A DNA stretch of 64,000 nucleotides. Source: Bacillota bacterium. GTDB lineage: Bacteria; Bacillota; Clostridia; TANB77; CAG-465. Each line of letters opens with the position of its first letter. Position 1 is the stretch's first letter. A model generated the notes under the pieces. It made no database searches, was not told where the DNA came from, and saw nothing but the letters and a program-made list of their open reading frames with translations. Below are positions 43,807 to 53,718 of the stretch, one piece after another. Where the stretch lies: the NCBI GenBank assembly GCA_023410645.1, contig JAEYPQ010000065.1, forward strand, positions 124,001-188,000. Direction: 5' to 3'. A program made the position numbers and the translations under genes.

Positions 43807-46650
43807 ATGGAAGGAAAATATCAAAGACAGGGTGTATCACTTTTAATACTTACTATTACAATTATCGTTATTTTAATAATTGCTTCTATTTCAATTGTAA
43901 ATATGAATAATGCAATTTCAGATACAAGAATGACATCTTTTTCTGAAGAACTTGCTAATATTGAGGATCAAGTAAAAATATATTATGTACAAAACAATGA
44001 ATTTCCAGTTATTGATAATACTTCAGTAATGTCAGAGCAGGGATTATTTGATCTAGCTTCTTTAGATGACAATTATAAATCAGCTCTACAAAATGAATTA
44101 GTTTTAAATGGGGATAAGAGTGATAATATACAAAATGGAGAATTTTATCAAATAGATTTAATGAAATTAGATTTACAAAATGTAAAAAAAGGAACTAAAC
44201 AAGATAATGATCAAAATGATGTATTTGTGGTTGCCTATCCAACTATGAATGTATATTATTTAAAAGGTGAAAAAATAAATAATGAGATATATTTTTCTTT
44301 GAGTTCTAAACTTACAGGTATTGTTGGACTTGATAATATTGAAAGGGATACTTCACTTACTACTGTACAAAAAATTAACGGACTTATTGTAACAAGCAAT
44401 AAAAAAAGTTTAACCAATAAATTAGGAATAAATATTCAAGCACTACTTGAAGCAGATGAGAATTTATTTATGAGTTTTTCTGGTATAGAAGAACAAAAAG
44501 AAATGCAAACGATAATAGGACTTAATAACTTTAAATTTGATACATTAGATGAAATGAAAAGTGTTATAACTATCTCAGATACTGAAATACAAAGTTTTAA
44601 TAATTTTGATGGAAATAAATATATAGATATAATAAAGAAGAAAAATGGTGTAAATGTAGGTACTATAAGAATTGATTTAGATAAATTTGATAATGTTGAA
44701 CCTAGTATTACTGAAAATATTTCAATTGAAGCACGTGAACAAGATAATATTGCTTTCTTCAAAGTTCAAGATTCTGGTGGAAGTGGCATAAAAGAAATTA
44801 AATATGATTATTTAACTAGATTTGATAATTCTGGAAATATAATACCATATTATGAAAACACAACTAACTTTGATGTATCATATTTAAAAGCTCAAGGAAA
44901 AAGAATAAATCCTGCAAGTGATGGTAGTGTCCAAATAATTTTACCTAAAGAGGTAGAATCAATTCAAATCTTATTAGAAGATAATGCTGGAAATACAAAG
45001 TTATATACACAGTATACAAGACCAGATATATATGTTGGTATAGTTCCAAAAAGTATGAGTGATGGAAATGCGACATTTAATCTTGTAATAGATAGTATAA
45101 ATGGTATAAGTTTAGTAAATACATATATTAGTTTGGATGGAACAAATTACGTTAATCTTCAAGACTATTATTCAACTAGTTATACTAATAAGGTAGTTAT
45201 TCCATGTGATAGATATACAGGTATAGAAACTGATAAAAACTATGTATATATAAAAGCTATTGTAAAAGATAAAAAAGCTGATGTATCTAAGAGGAAAACT
45301 GAGGTTAGAGTAGTTAGATTTACGAAAGATTCAGGAATTATTGCAAAGGTAAATTCTCCGAGTCTTAGTCAAGGATTAACACCGATAAAGTTTGATGTAA
45401 ATGGAAATGTTAGTGATACAATTGCTACTGATACAACGTGGTATTCATATGTTGATACAACATATAGTGGCAATGTCTCACAATGGGCAAATGCAAGAAC
45501 TGCAGATGGAAGCCAGTGGGTATGGATACCAAGATATGCATATAAGATTGTTAGGGGATATCATAGTGATAATGCTGGAATAATAGAAGTAAAATTTCTT
45601 GAAGGAAATACGAACAAGTTTCTTGATGGAACTGGCGAAGCTATTTCAAATCCTGATCAAATAACATATACAAATGGAACTCAAAATGAATGGCTTGTTC
45701 ATCCTGTATTTACAAATAATATTAATAATGGTGGATGGGATAGCGAGTTAACTGGAATATGGGTTGCAAAATATGAAGCTGGTTTTGAGGAAATTGGTAC
45801 AGCTATAGATTCAAATGTATCCTATAGTGGGGATTGCAATACATATCTTTCAACAAGTACCTTTGGTGGCGCTAAAAACTATTATGGTGTAGTTACATCA
45901 GGAACTACTAAAATAAAATATCCTTCTTTTAAAGCAAATAGATATTCATATAGTGCTATAAATATAGGTTCAGCATACAGCATATCGAAAGCCTTAAGTG
46001 ATGCAGGCAATCCTTATGGGATTGCTCAAACATCTTATCCACATTTAATGAAAACAACTGAATATGGAGCAGTTTCATATTTATCATATAGTAAATATGG
46101 AAGAAACAAACAAAAAACCACTTTAAATAGTACAAACGCAAATATTTCTGACAAAGCAGTTCATGCTGTCACAGCTGGTGGAAATGGTACAAATGCTAAA
46201 GCAACTAATGAACAGACAGCTATTTTAAATAATAAATTACAGAGTTCAACTGGAAATGTATATGGAATATATGATTTGGTTGGAGGTGTTTGGGAAGAAC
46301 AGGCAAGTTATATATCAGATTATGGCAATAGTTTGAATACATATGGAGCTAACTTATTAAACGACGGAGGACAAGCCACTAGCACAAAATATAAACTTGT
46401 CTATTCAAATGGGTATAGTAATAAAATAAAAGGTGATGGCACATATGAGATATCAGGTGCATCAACAACAGATACTGATAGTACTAACAGCTGGTTTAAA
46501 AATTATTCTGTATTTCCATCTAATGCATATCCATTATTCTATTTCTCAGGTATGTTTTCAAGTAACACATCTGCTGGTATATTTGCATTTCACCATGACA
46601 CAGGATTGTCAAGTTATGGTACTGGATTTAGAGTAGCTTTGGTGCCATAA
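43807..46650 (+). CDS. prepilin-like surface protein with FGE/C-type-lectin-like domain (second)
   Basis: 947 residues. The prepilin-like start is QGVSLLILTITIIVILII. The N-terminal third is paralogous to the protein at 41507 (YYVQNNEFPVI, YYLKGEKI, YFSLSSKL), so the two genes arose by tandem duplication and then gained different ends. The C-terminal 420 residues have WVWIPRYAYKI, GIWVAKYEAG, YGAVSYLSYSKYG, NVYGIYDLVGGVWEE and the final GIFAFHHDTG, GTGFRVALV, matching the domain of the gene at 37679. The ATG at 43807 follows TGGAG; the ATG at 43795 overlaps it. Confidence 0.84.
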   Translation: MEGKYQRQGVSLLILTITIIVILIIASISIVNMNNAISDTRMTSFSEELANIEDQVKIYYVQNNEFPVIDNTSVMSEQGLFDLASLDDNYKSALQNELVLNGDKSDNIQNGEFYQIDLMKLDLQNVKKGTKQDNDQNDVFVVAYPTMNVYYLKGEKINNEIYFSLSSKLTGIVGLDNIERDTSLTTVQKINGLIVTSNKKSLTNKLGINIQALLEADENLFMSFSGIEEQKEMQTIIGLNNFKFDTLDEMKSVITISDTEIQSFNNFDGNKYIDIIKKKNGVNVGTIRIDLDKFDNVEPSITENISIEAREQDNIAFFKVQDSGGSGIKEIKYDYLTRFDNSGNIIPYYENTTNFDVSYLKAQGKRINPASDGSVQIILPKEVESIQILLEDNAGNTKLYTQYTRPDIYVGIVPKSMSDGNATFNLVIDSINGISLVNTYISLDGTNYVNLQDYYSTSYTNKVVIPCDRYTGIETDKNYVYIKAIVKDKKADVSKRKTEVRVVRFTKDSGIIAKVNSPSLSQGLTPIKFDVNGNVSDTIATDTTWYSYVDTTYSGNVSQWANARTADGSQWVWIPRYAYKIVRGYHSDNAGIIEVKFLEGNTNKFLDGTGEAISNPDQITYTNGTQNEWLVHPVFTNNINNGGWDSELTGIWVAKYEAGFEEIGTAIDSNVSYSGDCNTYLSTSTFGGAKNYYGVVTSGTTKIKYPSFKANRYSYSAINIGSAYSISKALSDAGNPYGIAQTSYPHLMKTTEYGAVSYLSYSKYGRNKQKTTLNSTNANISDKAVHAVTAGGNGTNAKATNEQTAILNNKLQSSTGNVYGIYDLVGGVWEEQASYISDYGNSLNTYGANLLNDGGQATSTKYKLVYSNGYSNKIKGDGTYEISGASTTDTDSTNSWFKNYSVFPSNAYPLFYFSGMFSSNTSAGIFAFHHDTGLSSYGTGFRVALVP

Positions 46651-46779
46651 AATATAATAAAAGGTATATTTTATTTATAATATTATTTAATAATACTAAA
46701 ATTGTACATTGTTATATTTACATAATAATAAAAGTATGATAAAATATAAGTAAATTAGATGTACAAGGTGAGTAAAATT

Positions 46780-47097
46780 ATGCTTATTGAACTTGAATCC
46801 TTCTTATTATTAGCACTGTTTATTACAATTACAAGATTAATATTTTCTAAGGATACTAAAAAAGATGTTGATAAACATGAGGAGATATACAAAAACTACC
46901 CATCTGGTACTGAGCTTATTAAAGAACTAAATTGTATAAGTATAATACAACATGATAAATATAAACTTGATTATTATTTAATAGATCCATATATATTCCG
47001 GGAATATGTATATAAGTATGAAATGGTATCTGGACTTTCAAGAGAAGTTTCATTAAAAAGGGCATTAGATGAATATTTAAGTAAATATAATATTTGA
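46780..47097 (+). CDS. hypothetical protein with one N-terminal membrane helix
   Basis: 105 residues. Helix at about 4-22 (LESFLLLALFITITRLIF), then a charged soluble part with HEEIYKNYPSGTELIKELN and a helical end. Family unknown. AAGGTGAG (46764-46771) suits the ATG at 46780; the ATG at 46759 overlaps the site. Arg74 is encoded by CGG (46999-47001). It is followed by a terminator and sits between two prepilin-like genes, so it may belong to that surface system. Confidence 0.7.
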   Translation: MLIELESFLLLALFITITRLIFSKDTKKDVDKHEEIYKNYPSGTELIKELNCISIIQHDKYKLDYYLIDPYIFREYVYKYEMVSGLSREVSLKRALDEYLSKYNI

Positions 47098-47105
47098 AAT
47101 AAATG

Positions 47106-47140
47106 GCAAACTTATAAATTCATAGGTTTGCTTTTTATTT
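47106..47140 (+). terminator. Rho-independent terminator
   Basis: GCAAACTTAT (47106-47115) pairs with ATAGGTTTGC (47122-47131) with one wobble pair, then TTTTTATTT. Confidence 0.82.
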
Positions 47141-47149
47141 AAAAAACTA

Positions 47150-47178
47150 TTGAAAAAAGTTGATAAATATAGTATATT
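47150..47178 (+). promoter_or_regulatory. promoter of the giant prepilin-like gene
   Basis: TTGAAA (47150-47155), 17-bp spacer, TATATT (47173-47178). Confidence 0.6.
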
Positions 47179-47207
47179 TTTAAGTATAAAAATGTATAGG
47201 GGGAAGT

Positions 47208-50200
47208 ATGAAAAAAATAAGAAACAAAGGAATAAGCTTAATTGTATTAGTAATAACAATAATAGTGATAGTAATACTAGCAACAGCAGTAATAATCGGA
47301 TTATCAAAAAATAATCCAATGGATAGTGCAAAAAAAGCAAAGTTTATGGCTAATTTCACAAATGTGGAAGAAGCAGTTGGAATATATTCAATGAGCAAGT
47401 TATCTGCAGATAATTCAGACTATGAGTTACCACTAGCAGATAAAGTGACACTAACAGAAAAGGAAACAATAAAAAAAGATGTACCAACACTTGCAACAAA
47501 AATAGCTGAACTAAATCCAGGAAAGACAATAGATAATATAGACTTGTATCATATAGATCCAACATTAATTGGAGCAGAAAATCTATATAGTCAAAAAAAC
47601 AAAGGATATTTAATAGATGTAGCAACAAGACAAATCTATGATTATAGTGGAGAATACTTTGAAGATGCAAGATGGCATACATTAGACTCTGGAGTAAAAG
47701 ACTCAGATCTACCAGATAATGTAGATGATGTAATAGATGTATGGGATGGGTGGATAACATTAACACTATACTATCCATCAAACTCAACAGAGAGAAAATG
47801 GAGATTAGGAGAATCTGGAGAAATAAGAGGTATAGACTACAACGATTGGAAGGACTATACAGGAGCAATAACAGTAAGATTATCAGATGTAGAAAATATA
47901 TGGATAAGTTATGTAGTAGATAACAAAACAGTGATAGTACCACCACTAGGAAGAGTACTAGTAGATATACGAGCAGATGGAAGTTTATCACCTACAGTAA
48001 CAAGTGTAAAAGTAAATATAACATATGATGAAAATGCAACAGTAAAACAATATAAAGTAGGAGATGGAAGTTGGCAAGACTACACTGGAGAGTTCACTGT
48101 AACAGAACCAGCAGTAATACAAGCAAGAGCAGAGAGACCAGATAATGTATATGATCAAGATGGAAATATAATACAACAAAGAAAAGCAGTAGGAACAGAT
48201 GCATATTACGTAGGATATTATGACTCAAGTACAGGAGGACCAGGAGGTGGAGATGGTAATCCAGGTGGTGGAACTGGTGGTGGACCAGGAGGAAGCACAG
48301 GCTCTGGAGGAGGAGACTTATGTGGAGACTTAGTACCAGCATCCCCAGATATAACATGGACACCAACAACCAAAACAGATAGTGTACAGGTAAGTATAAA
48401 TGCACCAGCAGAAGCTGATAGAATATATATTAAAATAGGAGATGGTTCATACCAAAGATATACAACTCCAATAACAGTGACAAGTAATACATGGATAAGA
48501 GCATATTATATAACATATGATGGAGAAGCTTCTTGTACAAAGAGTAAAAGAGTAGATAATATACAAGGAAAAACAATAGATGGAAAAGTACTACCATATG
48601 TATCAATATCATCTACACCAACAACAAAATATGCAAATAAAGTAACAGTAACACTAAATTATTCAGATGCAGATAGTATAGAATATAGCACAAATGGAAT
48701 AGTGTATACAGCATATACAGGAGCGTTTGAAGTAACAGAAAACTGTACGATATATGCAAGAGCAATAAATGTAAATGGAGTAGCAACAGATAGTGATGAT
48801 ATAACAATAATAGGAGATAAACCACCACAAAAGCCATCACAACTAGCAGTAAATATATCAGTAAACCCAGAACCAGCAGTAACAAATGTTGCGGTAGATA
48901 AGGTAAAAGTATCAATAGAGTATGACTCAAAAGCAACAGAAAAGTATTACAAAATAGGATCAAATGGGACACTGACACCATATACAGGAGAGTTTGAATT
49001 AACAAGTAACTCAACGATATATGCGTATGCAATAAATGCAACATCAAGTGGAAGTGACACAAAGATAATAGACAATATAGTAGATGGAATATCAGAACCA
49101 GTAATAACAGGGAATCCAAGAAATACAATACAATCAACAAAGACAAAAATATCAATAGAGTATGATAAAAATGCAACAATAAAACAATATAAAATAAATT
49201 CAAATGGACAGTTAAGAGATTATACAGGAACATTTGAAGTAACACAGAACTGTACAGTATATGCATATAGTAAAAATGTTAAAGGTCAATCTTCAAGTAG
49301 TATATATCAAATAACTAACATAGTACCTGCACCACCAGTACTAGTAATAGACTATGGAAAATACTATTTATTAAAACTAAACTTCCCAGAACAATCTACT
49401 ACAAGAGAATATAAATGGAAAGTAGATGGAACATGGAAGGCATACGATAGTCAAGGAATACTATTAATAAAACCAGAGTATAAAAATGAAATATTAAATG
49501 CAGATGGAAATATAGTAGTAAAAATAAAAGATGAAAATGGACAGGAGAAAACATATACAGGAGACTATTATATATTAGATGTAGCACCAAGTGAGATATT
49601 TGAAAATCTATTTATGAGATGGGATAGGGTAACGCCAGTAGCACCACAGATAATACCAAGTACAAGTGAACCAACAAGAAGTTTAACAGTACAGATACAG
49701 TATGAAGATTATTTAGTAAAGAAAGAATATAAAGTAGTAAATCCAGATGGAAGTATAAAACAAGACTGGACAAATTACACAGGACCAATAAATATAGATG
49801 TAAACAATACAGTAATATATGCAAGAGGTCAAGATGATGCAGAAGTATGGTCAACACAGGCAATAAAGAAGATAACAAATATAGATGAGACATCTCCAGA
49901 GATACATTTAACAGCAGATCTTGAAAAGATAGCCCAAAATGTACAGATAAAAGTAAGTGTAACAGATGATGTAAAAGTACAAAAAGTAAAATGGGCAGCA
50001 GGAATACAAGGAGAAAGTTACTTTGCAACAGCTGGAACAGAAGTAAATAATAATAGTGTAGTAAAGATAACTGAGAATGGATATTACACATTCTATGCAG
50101 AAGATGGTGTAGGAAATAAACAAGTATATACATTAAATATAGAAAACATAGATTTAACACCACCGGCAATAGATATACAAGTAAGTCCAGAAACAACAGT

Positions 50201-52190
50201 TGGTACATCAGTACAAATAACAATAAATTATGGAGATAGTACAACAAAACAATATAAAATTGGTGAATCAAACACAACATGGACAAATTACACAGCACCA
50301 ATAACACTAACATCAAGTACAGTACTAGCAAATAACTGGAAAAATGCTGATGGGACAGTAACAATATATGCAAAAGGAAAAGATGCAGTAGGAAATGAGA
50401 AAAATGAAACAAAGAAGATATTAAATCTAGATTTAGATGCTCCTAAAGCACCAGTGATAAATTCAAATGCAGGATATCCATTATTAACGTCATATGGAGT
50501 AAAATATGACTCAACAACAACAATAACATATGATACAAGAACAGATATAGATAATTATTATAGTATAGATAATGGAGCAACATGGCAAAAATATATAGGA
50601 AGTTTTGATTATGCATCTGGAATAATAATAGCTAAGAGTGTAAAAAAGAATACAGGACTTGAAATATCAGTTAGTAAATCAATAGCTATGCCAAGTGATG
50701 CAATTGGACAAAATGCATATGATGGAAATGATAGTACATATGATAATGTAGTAAAAAATCCAGATGTCAAGTATATTAATGTAGATAGTAGTCTTGAATT
50801 GCAAAATATTAGAATAAAATGTAATGCAGGTTATGAGGGAAATGTCACATTTAATTTTGTTAATGAAAGTGATAATGTAATAAGCAGTGTATCTACTGGT
50901 TATCAAGCTTCTATTGACAAAGTGTATTTAGTACCAGTTGGAACAAAAAGAATACGTGTATATAATTCTTCTCTATATTCTAGTGCCGGACAATTATTTG
51001 AAATACAACCAAGTAATGAACCGGTAATTAGTGCAACAAATGGATATATGCTACTAAATACAGATCCGACCAAAGCAATTAGAAGTCCATATCAACTTAT
51101 TAATATATCATATTTTCCAACAAGTGTACAAAGGTTATATAGGATAGGAACAACAGGTGAATGGAAAAATTATGAAGATAAGGCAATATGGTTAAATCAA
51201 GGAGAAACAATATATACAAAAGGTATAGATCAATATGGAAATGACACAAGAATAATATCAAGTTATACAGCAAATGTAACGGATGCAGTTGGACCAAGCG
51301 CATATGATGGAAATGACACTACATATGATAATATAGTAAATAATCCAAATATTGAATATATTAATGTAGATAGTAGTCTTGAAGGTAATAATATTAGAAT
51401 AAAATGTAACGCTGGTTATTCAGGAAATATTATTTTTAATTTTATAAATGCAAACAATGCAGTAATAAGTAGTGTATCTACTGGTTATCAGAAAAATATA
51501 GACACAATATTTTCAGTTCCAATAGGTACTAGAAAAATAGGCATATATAATGATAACAGATACTATAATGGAGGCCAATTATTTGAGATTCAACCAAGTA
51601 ATGAACCAATAATGAGTGCAACAAATGGATATATGTTGCTACATGCAGATCCAACCAAAGCAATTAAAAGTCCATATCAATTGGTAAATATATCATATTT
51701 TCCAACAAGTGTACAAAAGTTATATAGGATAGGGACAACTGGAGAATGGAAAAATTATGAAGGCAAGCCAATAATTGTAAATCAAGGAGAAACAATATAT
51801 GCAAAAGGTATAGATAAATATGGAAATGAAACACGAATAACTTCAAGTTATACAGCAAACGTAGTTGATGCAGTTGGACCAAGTGCATATGATGGAAACG
51901 ATACAACATACGACATTATAGCAAATAATCCAAATATTGAGTATATTGATGTAGATAGTAGTCTCGAAGGAAAAAATATTAGAATAAAATGTAACGCTGG
52001 ATATTCAGGAAATATTATTTTTAATTTTATAAATGGAAACAATGCAGTAATAAGTAGTGTATCTACTGGTTATCAGAAAAATATAGACACAATATTTTCA
52101 GTTCCAATAGGTACTAGAAGAATAGGCATATATAATGATAACAGATACTATAATAATGGATGGTTATACGAAATACAACCAAGTACTTAA
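47208..52190 (+). CDS. giant prepilin-like surface protein with many small beta repeats
   Basis: 1660 residues. After the prepilin-like start (KGISLIVLVITIIVI) and a helical stalk (about 35-140), the protein holds many units of the form YDxxAxxKQYKIGDGxWxxYTG followed by FEVTxNxTIYAxA, resembling CHB_HEX_C_1/Fn3-associated beta modules. A Gly/Pro linker (GGPGGGDGNPGGGTGGG) lies near residue 345; it is in frame, with no CGG. The last 500 residues are 2.5 copies of a 195-residue repeat. The codons are strongly ACA-, GTA- and ATA-rich. It probably forms a long surface fibre or stalk. No catalytic motif is seen. Confidence 0.85.
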   Translation: MKKIRNKGISLIVLVITIIVIVILATAVIIGLSKNNPMDSAKKAKFMANFTNVEEAVGIYSMSKLSADNSDYELPLADKVTLTEKETIKKDVPTLATKIAELNPGKTIDNIDLYHIDPTLIGAENLYSQKNKGYLIDVATRQIYDYSGEYFEDARWHTLDSGVKDSDLPDNVDDVIDVWDGWITLTLYYPSNSTERKWRLGESGEIRGIDYNDWKDYTGAITVRLSDVENIWISYVVDNKTVIVPPLGRVLVDIRADGSLSPTVTSVKVNITYDENATVKQYKVGDGSWQDYTGEFTVTEPAVIQARAERPDNVYDQDGNIIQQRKAVGTDAYYVGYYDSSTGGPGGGDGNPGGGTGGGPGGSTGSGGGDLCGDLVPASPDITWTPTTKTDSVQVSINAPAEADRIYIKIGDGSYQRYTTPITVTSNTWIRAYYITYDGEASCTKSKRVDNIQGKTIDGKVLPYVSISSTPTTKYANKVTVTLNYSDADSIEYSTNGIVYTAYTGAFEVTENCTIYARAINVNGVATDSDDITIIGDKPPQKPSQLAVNISVNPEPAVTNVAVDKVKVSIEYDSKATEKYYKIGSNGTLTPYTGEFELTSNSTIYAYAINATSSGSDTKIIDNIVDGISEPVITGNPRNTIQSTKTKISIEYDKNATIKQYKINSNGQLRDYTGTFEVTQNCTVYAYSKNVKGQSSSSIYQITNIVPAPPVLVIDYGKYYLLKLNFPEQSTTREYKWKVDGTWKAYDSQGILLIKPEYKNEILNADGNIVVKIKDENGQEKTYTGDYYILDVAPSEIFENLFMRWDRVTPVAPQIIPSTSEPTRSLTVQIQYEDYLVKKEYKVVNPDGSIKQDWTNYTGPINIDVNNTVIYARGQDDAEVWSTQAIKKITNIDETSPEIHLTADLEKIAQNVQIKVSVTDDVKVQKVKWAAGIQGESYFATAGTEVNNNSVVKITENGYYTFYAEDGVGNKQVYTLNIENIDLTPPAIDIQVSPETTVGTSVQITINYGDSTTKQYKIGESNTTWTNYTAPITLTSSTVLANNWKNADGTVTIYAKGKDAVGNEKNETKKILNLDLDAPKAPVINSNAGYPLLTSYGVKYDSTTTITYDTRTDIDNYYSIDNGATWQKYIGSFDYASGIIIAKSVKKNTGLEISVSKSIAMPSDAIGQNAYDGNDSTYDNVVKNPDVKYINVDSSLELQNIRIKCNAGYEGNVTFNFVNESDNVISSVSTGYQASIDKVYLVPVGTKRIRVYNSSLYSSAGQLFEIQPSNEPVISATNGYMLLNTDPTKAIRSPYQLINISYFPTSVQRLYRIGTTGEWKNYEDKAIWLNQGETIYTKGIDQYGNDTRIISSYTANVTDAVGPSAYDGNDTTYDNIVNNPNIEYINVDSSLEGNNIRIKCNAGYSGNIIFNFINANNAVISSVSTGYQKNIDTIFSVPIGTRKIGIYNDNRYYNGGQLFEIQPSNEPIMSATNGYMLLHADPTKAIKSPYQLVNISYFPTSVQKLYRIGTTGEWKNYEGKPIIVNQGETIYAKGIDKYGNETRITSSYTANVVDAVGPSAYDGNDTTYDIIANNPNIEYIDVDSSLEGKNIRIKCNAGYSGNIIFNFINGNNAVISSVSTGYQKNIDTIFSVPIGTRRIGIYNDNRYYNNGWLYEIQPST
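50697..52187 (+). repeat. 585-bp in-frame tandem repeat, about 2.5 copies
   Basis: Units begin at 50697, 51282 and 51867 (GATGCA..., DAxGxxAYDGNDxTYD). The period is exactly 585 bases, 195 residues. Copies 2 and 3 are nearly identical over long stretches and copy 1 is more diverged, so the array has expanded recently. Confidence 0.92.
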
Positions 52191-52219
52191 AGAATTATAG
52201 AACTTATTAAATAATATTA

Positions 52220-52252
52220 AAAAGACTTAGAATTTATTTCTAAGTCTTTTCT
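52220..52252 (+). terminator. Rho-independent terminator
   Basis: AAAAGACTTAGAA (52220-52232) and TTCTAAGTCTTTT (52238-52250), a perfect 13-bp stem. Confidence 0.9.
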
Positions 52253-52312
52253 TTTACTATTGAAAAACTTAATATTTTGTAGTAATATATAACTAATAGT
52301 GAGGTTATTTTT

Positions 52313-53692
52313 ATGAGAATGTATGAAATAATAGAAAGAAAAAGAGATAAAAAGGAATTAACAAAAGTAGAAATAGATTTTTTTGTTGAAGGATATAGCA
52401 AAGGTGAGATACCTGATTATCAGATGTCAGCTTTACTTATGGCTATATATTTAAATGGTATGACAAGAGAAGAACTTGTTAATCTTACATTTGCTATGAG
52501 AGATTCATCAAATACATTAGATTTATCTGAACTTAAAGTACCAGGGAAATATATTGTAGATAAACACTCAACAGGTGGAGTAGGTGATAAAGTAACTTTG
52601 ATAGTACTTCCTATTGTTGCTTCTCTTGGTGTTGATGTTTGCAAAATGTCTGGAAGAGGATTGGGATTTACTGGTGGAACAGCAGATAAGTTAGAATCTA
52701 TAATTGGATATGATATAAATATACCACTTGAAAGAGCAATTGAACAAGTAAAAGATATAGGTGTTTGCCTTATATCACAAAGTAGTGAGATAGCAATAGC
52801 AGACAAAAAAATATATGCACTTCGTGATGCAACTGCAACTGTGGAATCTATTGATTTAATTGCTGCTTCAATAATGAGTAAGAAACTTGCTTCTGGAGTA
52901 GATAAAATAGTACTTGATGTTACAGTGGGTAGTGGAGCATTTATGAAAAATCTAGATGATGCAAAAAAACTTGCTCAAACTATGGTTGATATAGGAAGAC
53001 TTGCAGGTATTGAAACAAAAGCAGTTATCACTTCAATGGAAGAACCACTTGGAAGAAATGTTGGTAATGCAACTGAAATAAAAGAAGTAATATCATTTTT
53101 ACTTTCAGATGAAACAAGTCTGAGTTCACAAGAATTGCGCGATTTAAAAGAAGTTGTTTTTGAGATATCTGCATATATGATGAAAATGGCGGGAATTGGC
53201 GATGATTTAGAAAAAAATAAAGTTGAAGTATTAAAAGCGATTACTTCTAAGAGTGCATACGATAAATTTATAGAACTTGTAAAGGCTCAAGGTGGACATA
53301 TTTATAATGTATATATGGACTGGATTGGTATGAATTTGGATATGCCAGTAATTGATGATAAAATAAAATATATGAAAGAAATACATGCACAAAATAATGG
53401 TTATGTTGTATCAATTGATAGTAAAAAAATTGGAGAAGCATTAGTTTGCCTTGGTGGTGGAAGAATAAAAAAAGGAGATCCTATAGATTATGCAGTGGGA
53501 TTTGAATTTTCTAAAAAAGTAGGTGATAAAGTATATGAAGGTGATACTATACTTACAGTACTATATAACGATAAAGAAAAATTTAATGATGCATATGAAT
53601 ATATAGAAGATGCAATATTTATAGATGATATAGAACCAAGACTTGGGGAGGCATTAAAGAAAAAGCCACATATACTTGATATTATTGGTTAA
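52313..53692 (+). CDS. pdp: pyrimidine-nucleoside phosphorylase
   Basis: 459 residues. The family signature GRGLGFTGGTADKLE and the phosphate/ribose site KHSTGGVGDKVTL are present, as are the C-terminal QNNGYVVSIDSKKIGEA and VCLGGGRIKKGDPID. It splits uridine or thymidine into base and (deoxy)ribose 1-phosphate. Thymidine phosphorylase (deoA) is the close alternative. Promoter-like TTGAAA (52260) and TAATAT (52283) at 17 bp precede it. Confidence 0.93.
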   Translation: MRMYEIIERKRDKKELTKVEIDFFVEGYSKGEIPDYQMSALLMAIYLNGMTREELVNLTFAMRDSSNTLDLSELKVPGKYIVDKHSTGGVGDKVTLIVLPIVASLGVDVCKMSGRGLGFTGGTADKLESIIGYDINIPLERAIEQVKDIGVCLISQSSEIAIADKKIYALRDATATVESIDLIAASIMSKKLASGVDKIVLDVTVGSGAFMKNLDDAKKLAQTMVDIGRLAGIETKAVITSMEEPLGRNVGNATEIKEVISFLLSDETSLSSQELRDLKEVVFEISAYMMKMAGIGDDLEKNKVEVLKAITSKSAYDKFIELVKAQGGHIYNVYMDWIGMNLDMPVIDDKIKYMKEIHAQNNGYVVSIDSKKIGEALVCLGGGRIKKGDPIDYAVGFEFSKKVGDKVYEGDTILTVLYNDKEKFNDAYEYIEDAIFIDDIEPRLGEALKKKPHILDIIG

Positions 53693-53718
53693 TATATATA
53701 TTTTAAGGAGAGTAAATT

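Noticed and set aside
37679..46650. Complete diversity-generating retroelement
   Set aside because: No reverse transcriptase, accessory gene or template repeat was found in the window.
47077..50412. Long minus-strand ORFs rich in Leu, His and Tyr opposite the 1660-residue gene
   Set aside because: They are reverse-strand shadows of ACA/GTA/ATA-rich coding sequence, without ribosome binding sites or families. The same holds for 38028-39329(-) and 60030-61562(-).
50697..52187. CRISPR or mobile-element repeats
   Set aside because: The repeats are 585 bp, in frame and encode a protein domain; there are no spacers, terminal inverted repeats or transposase.
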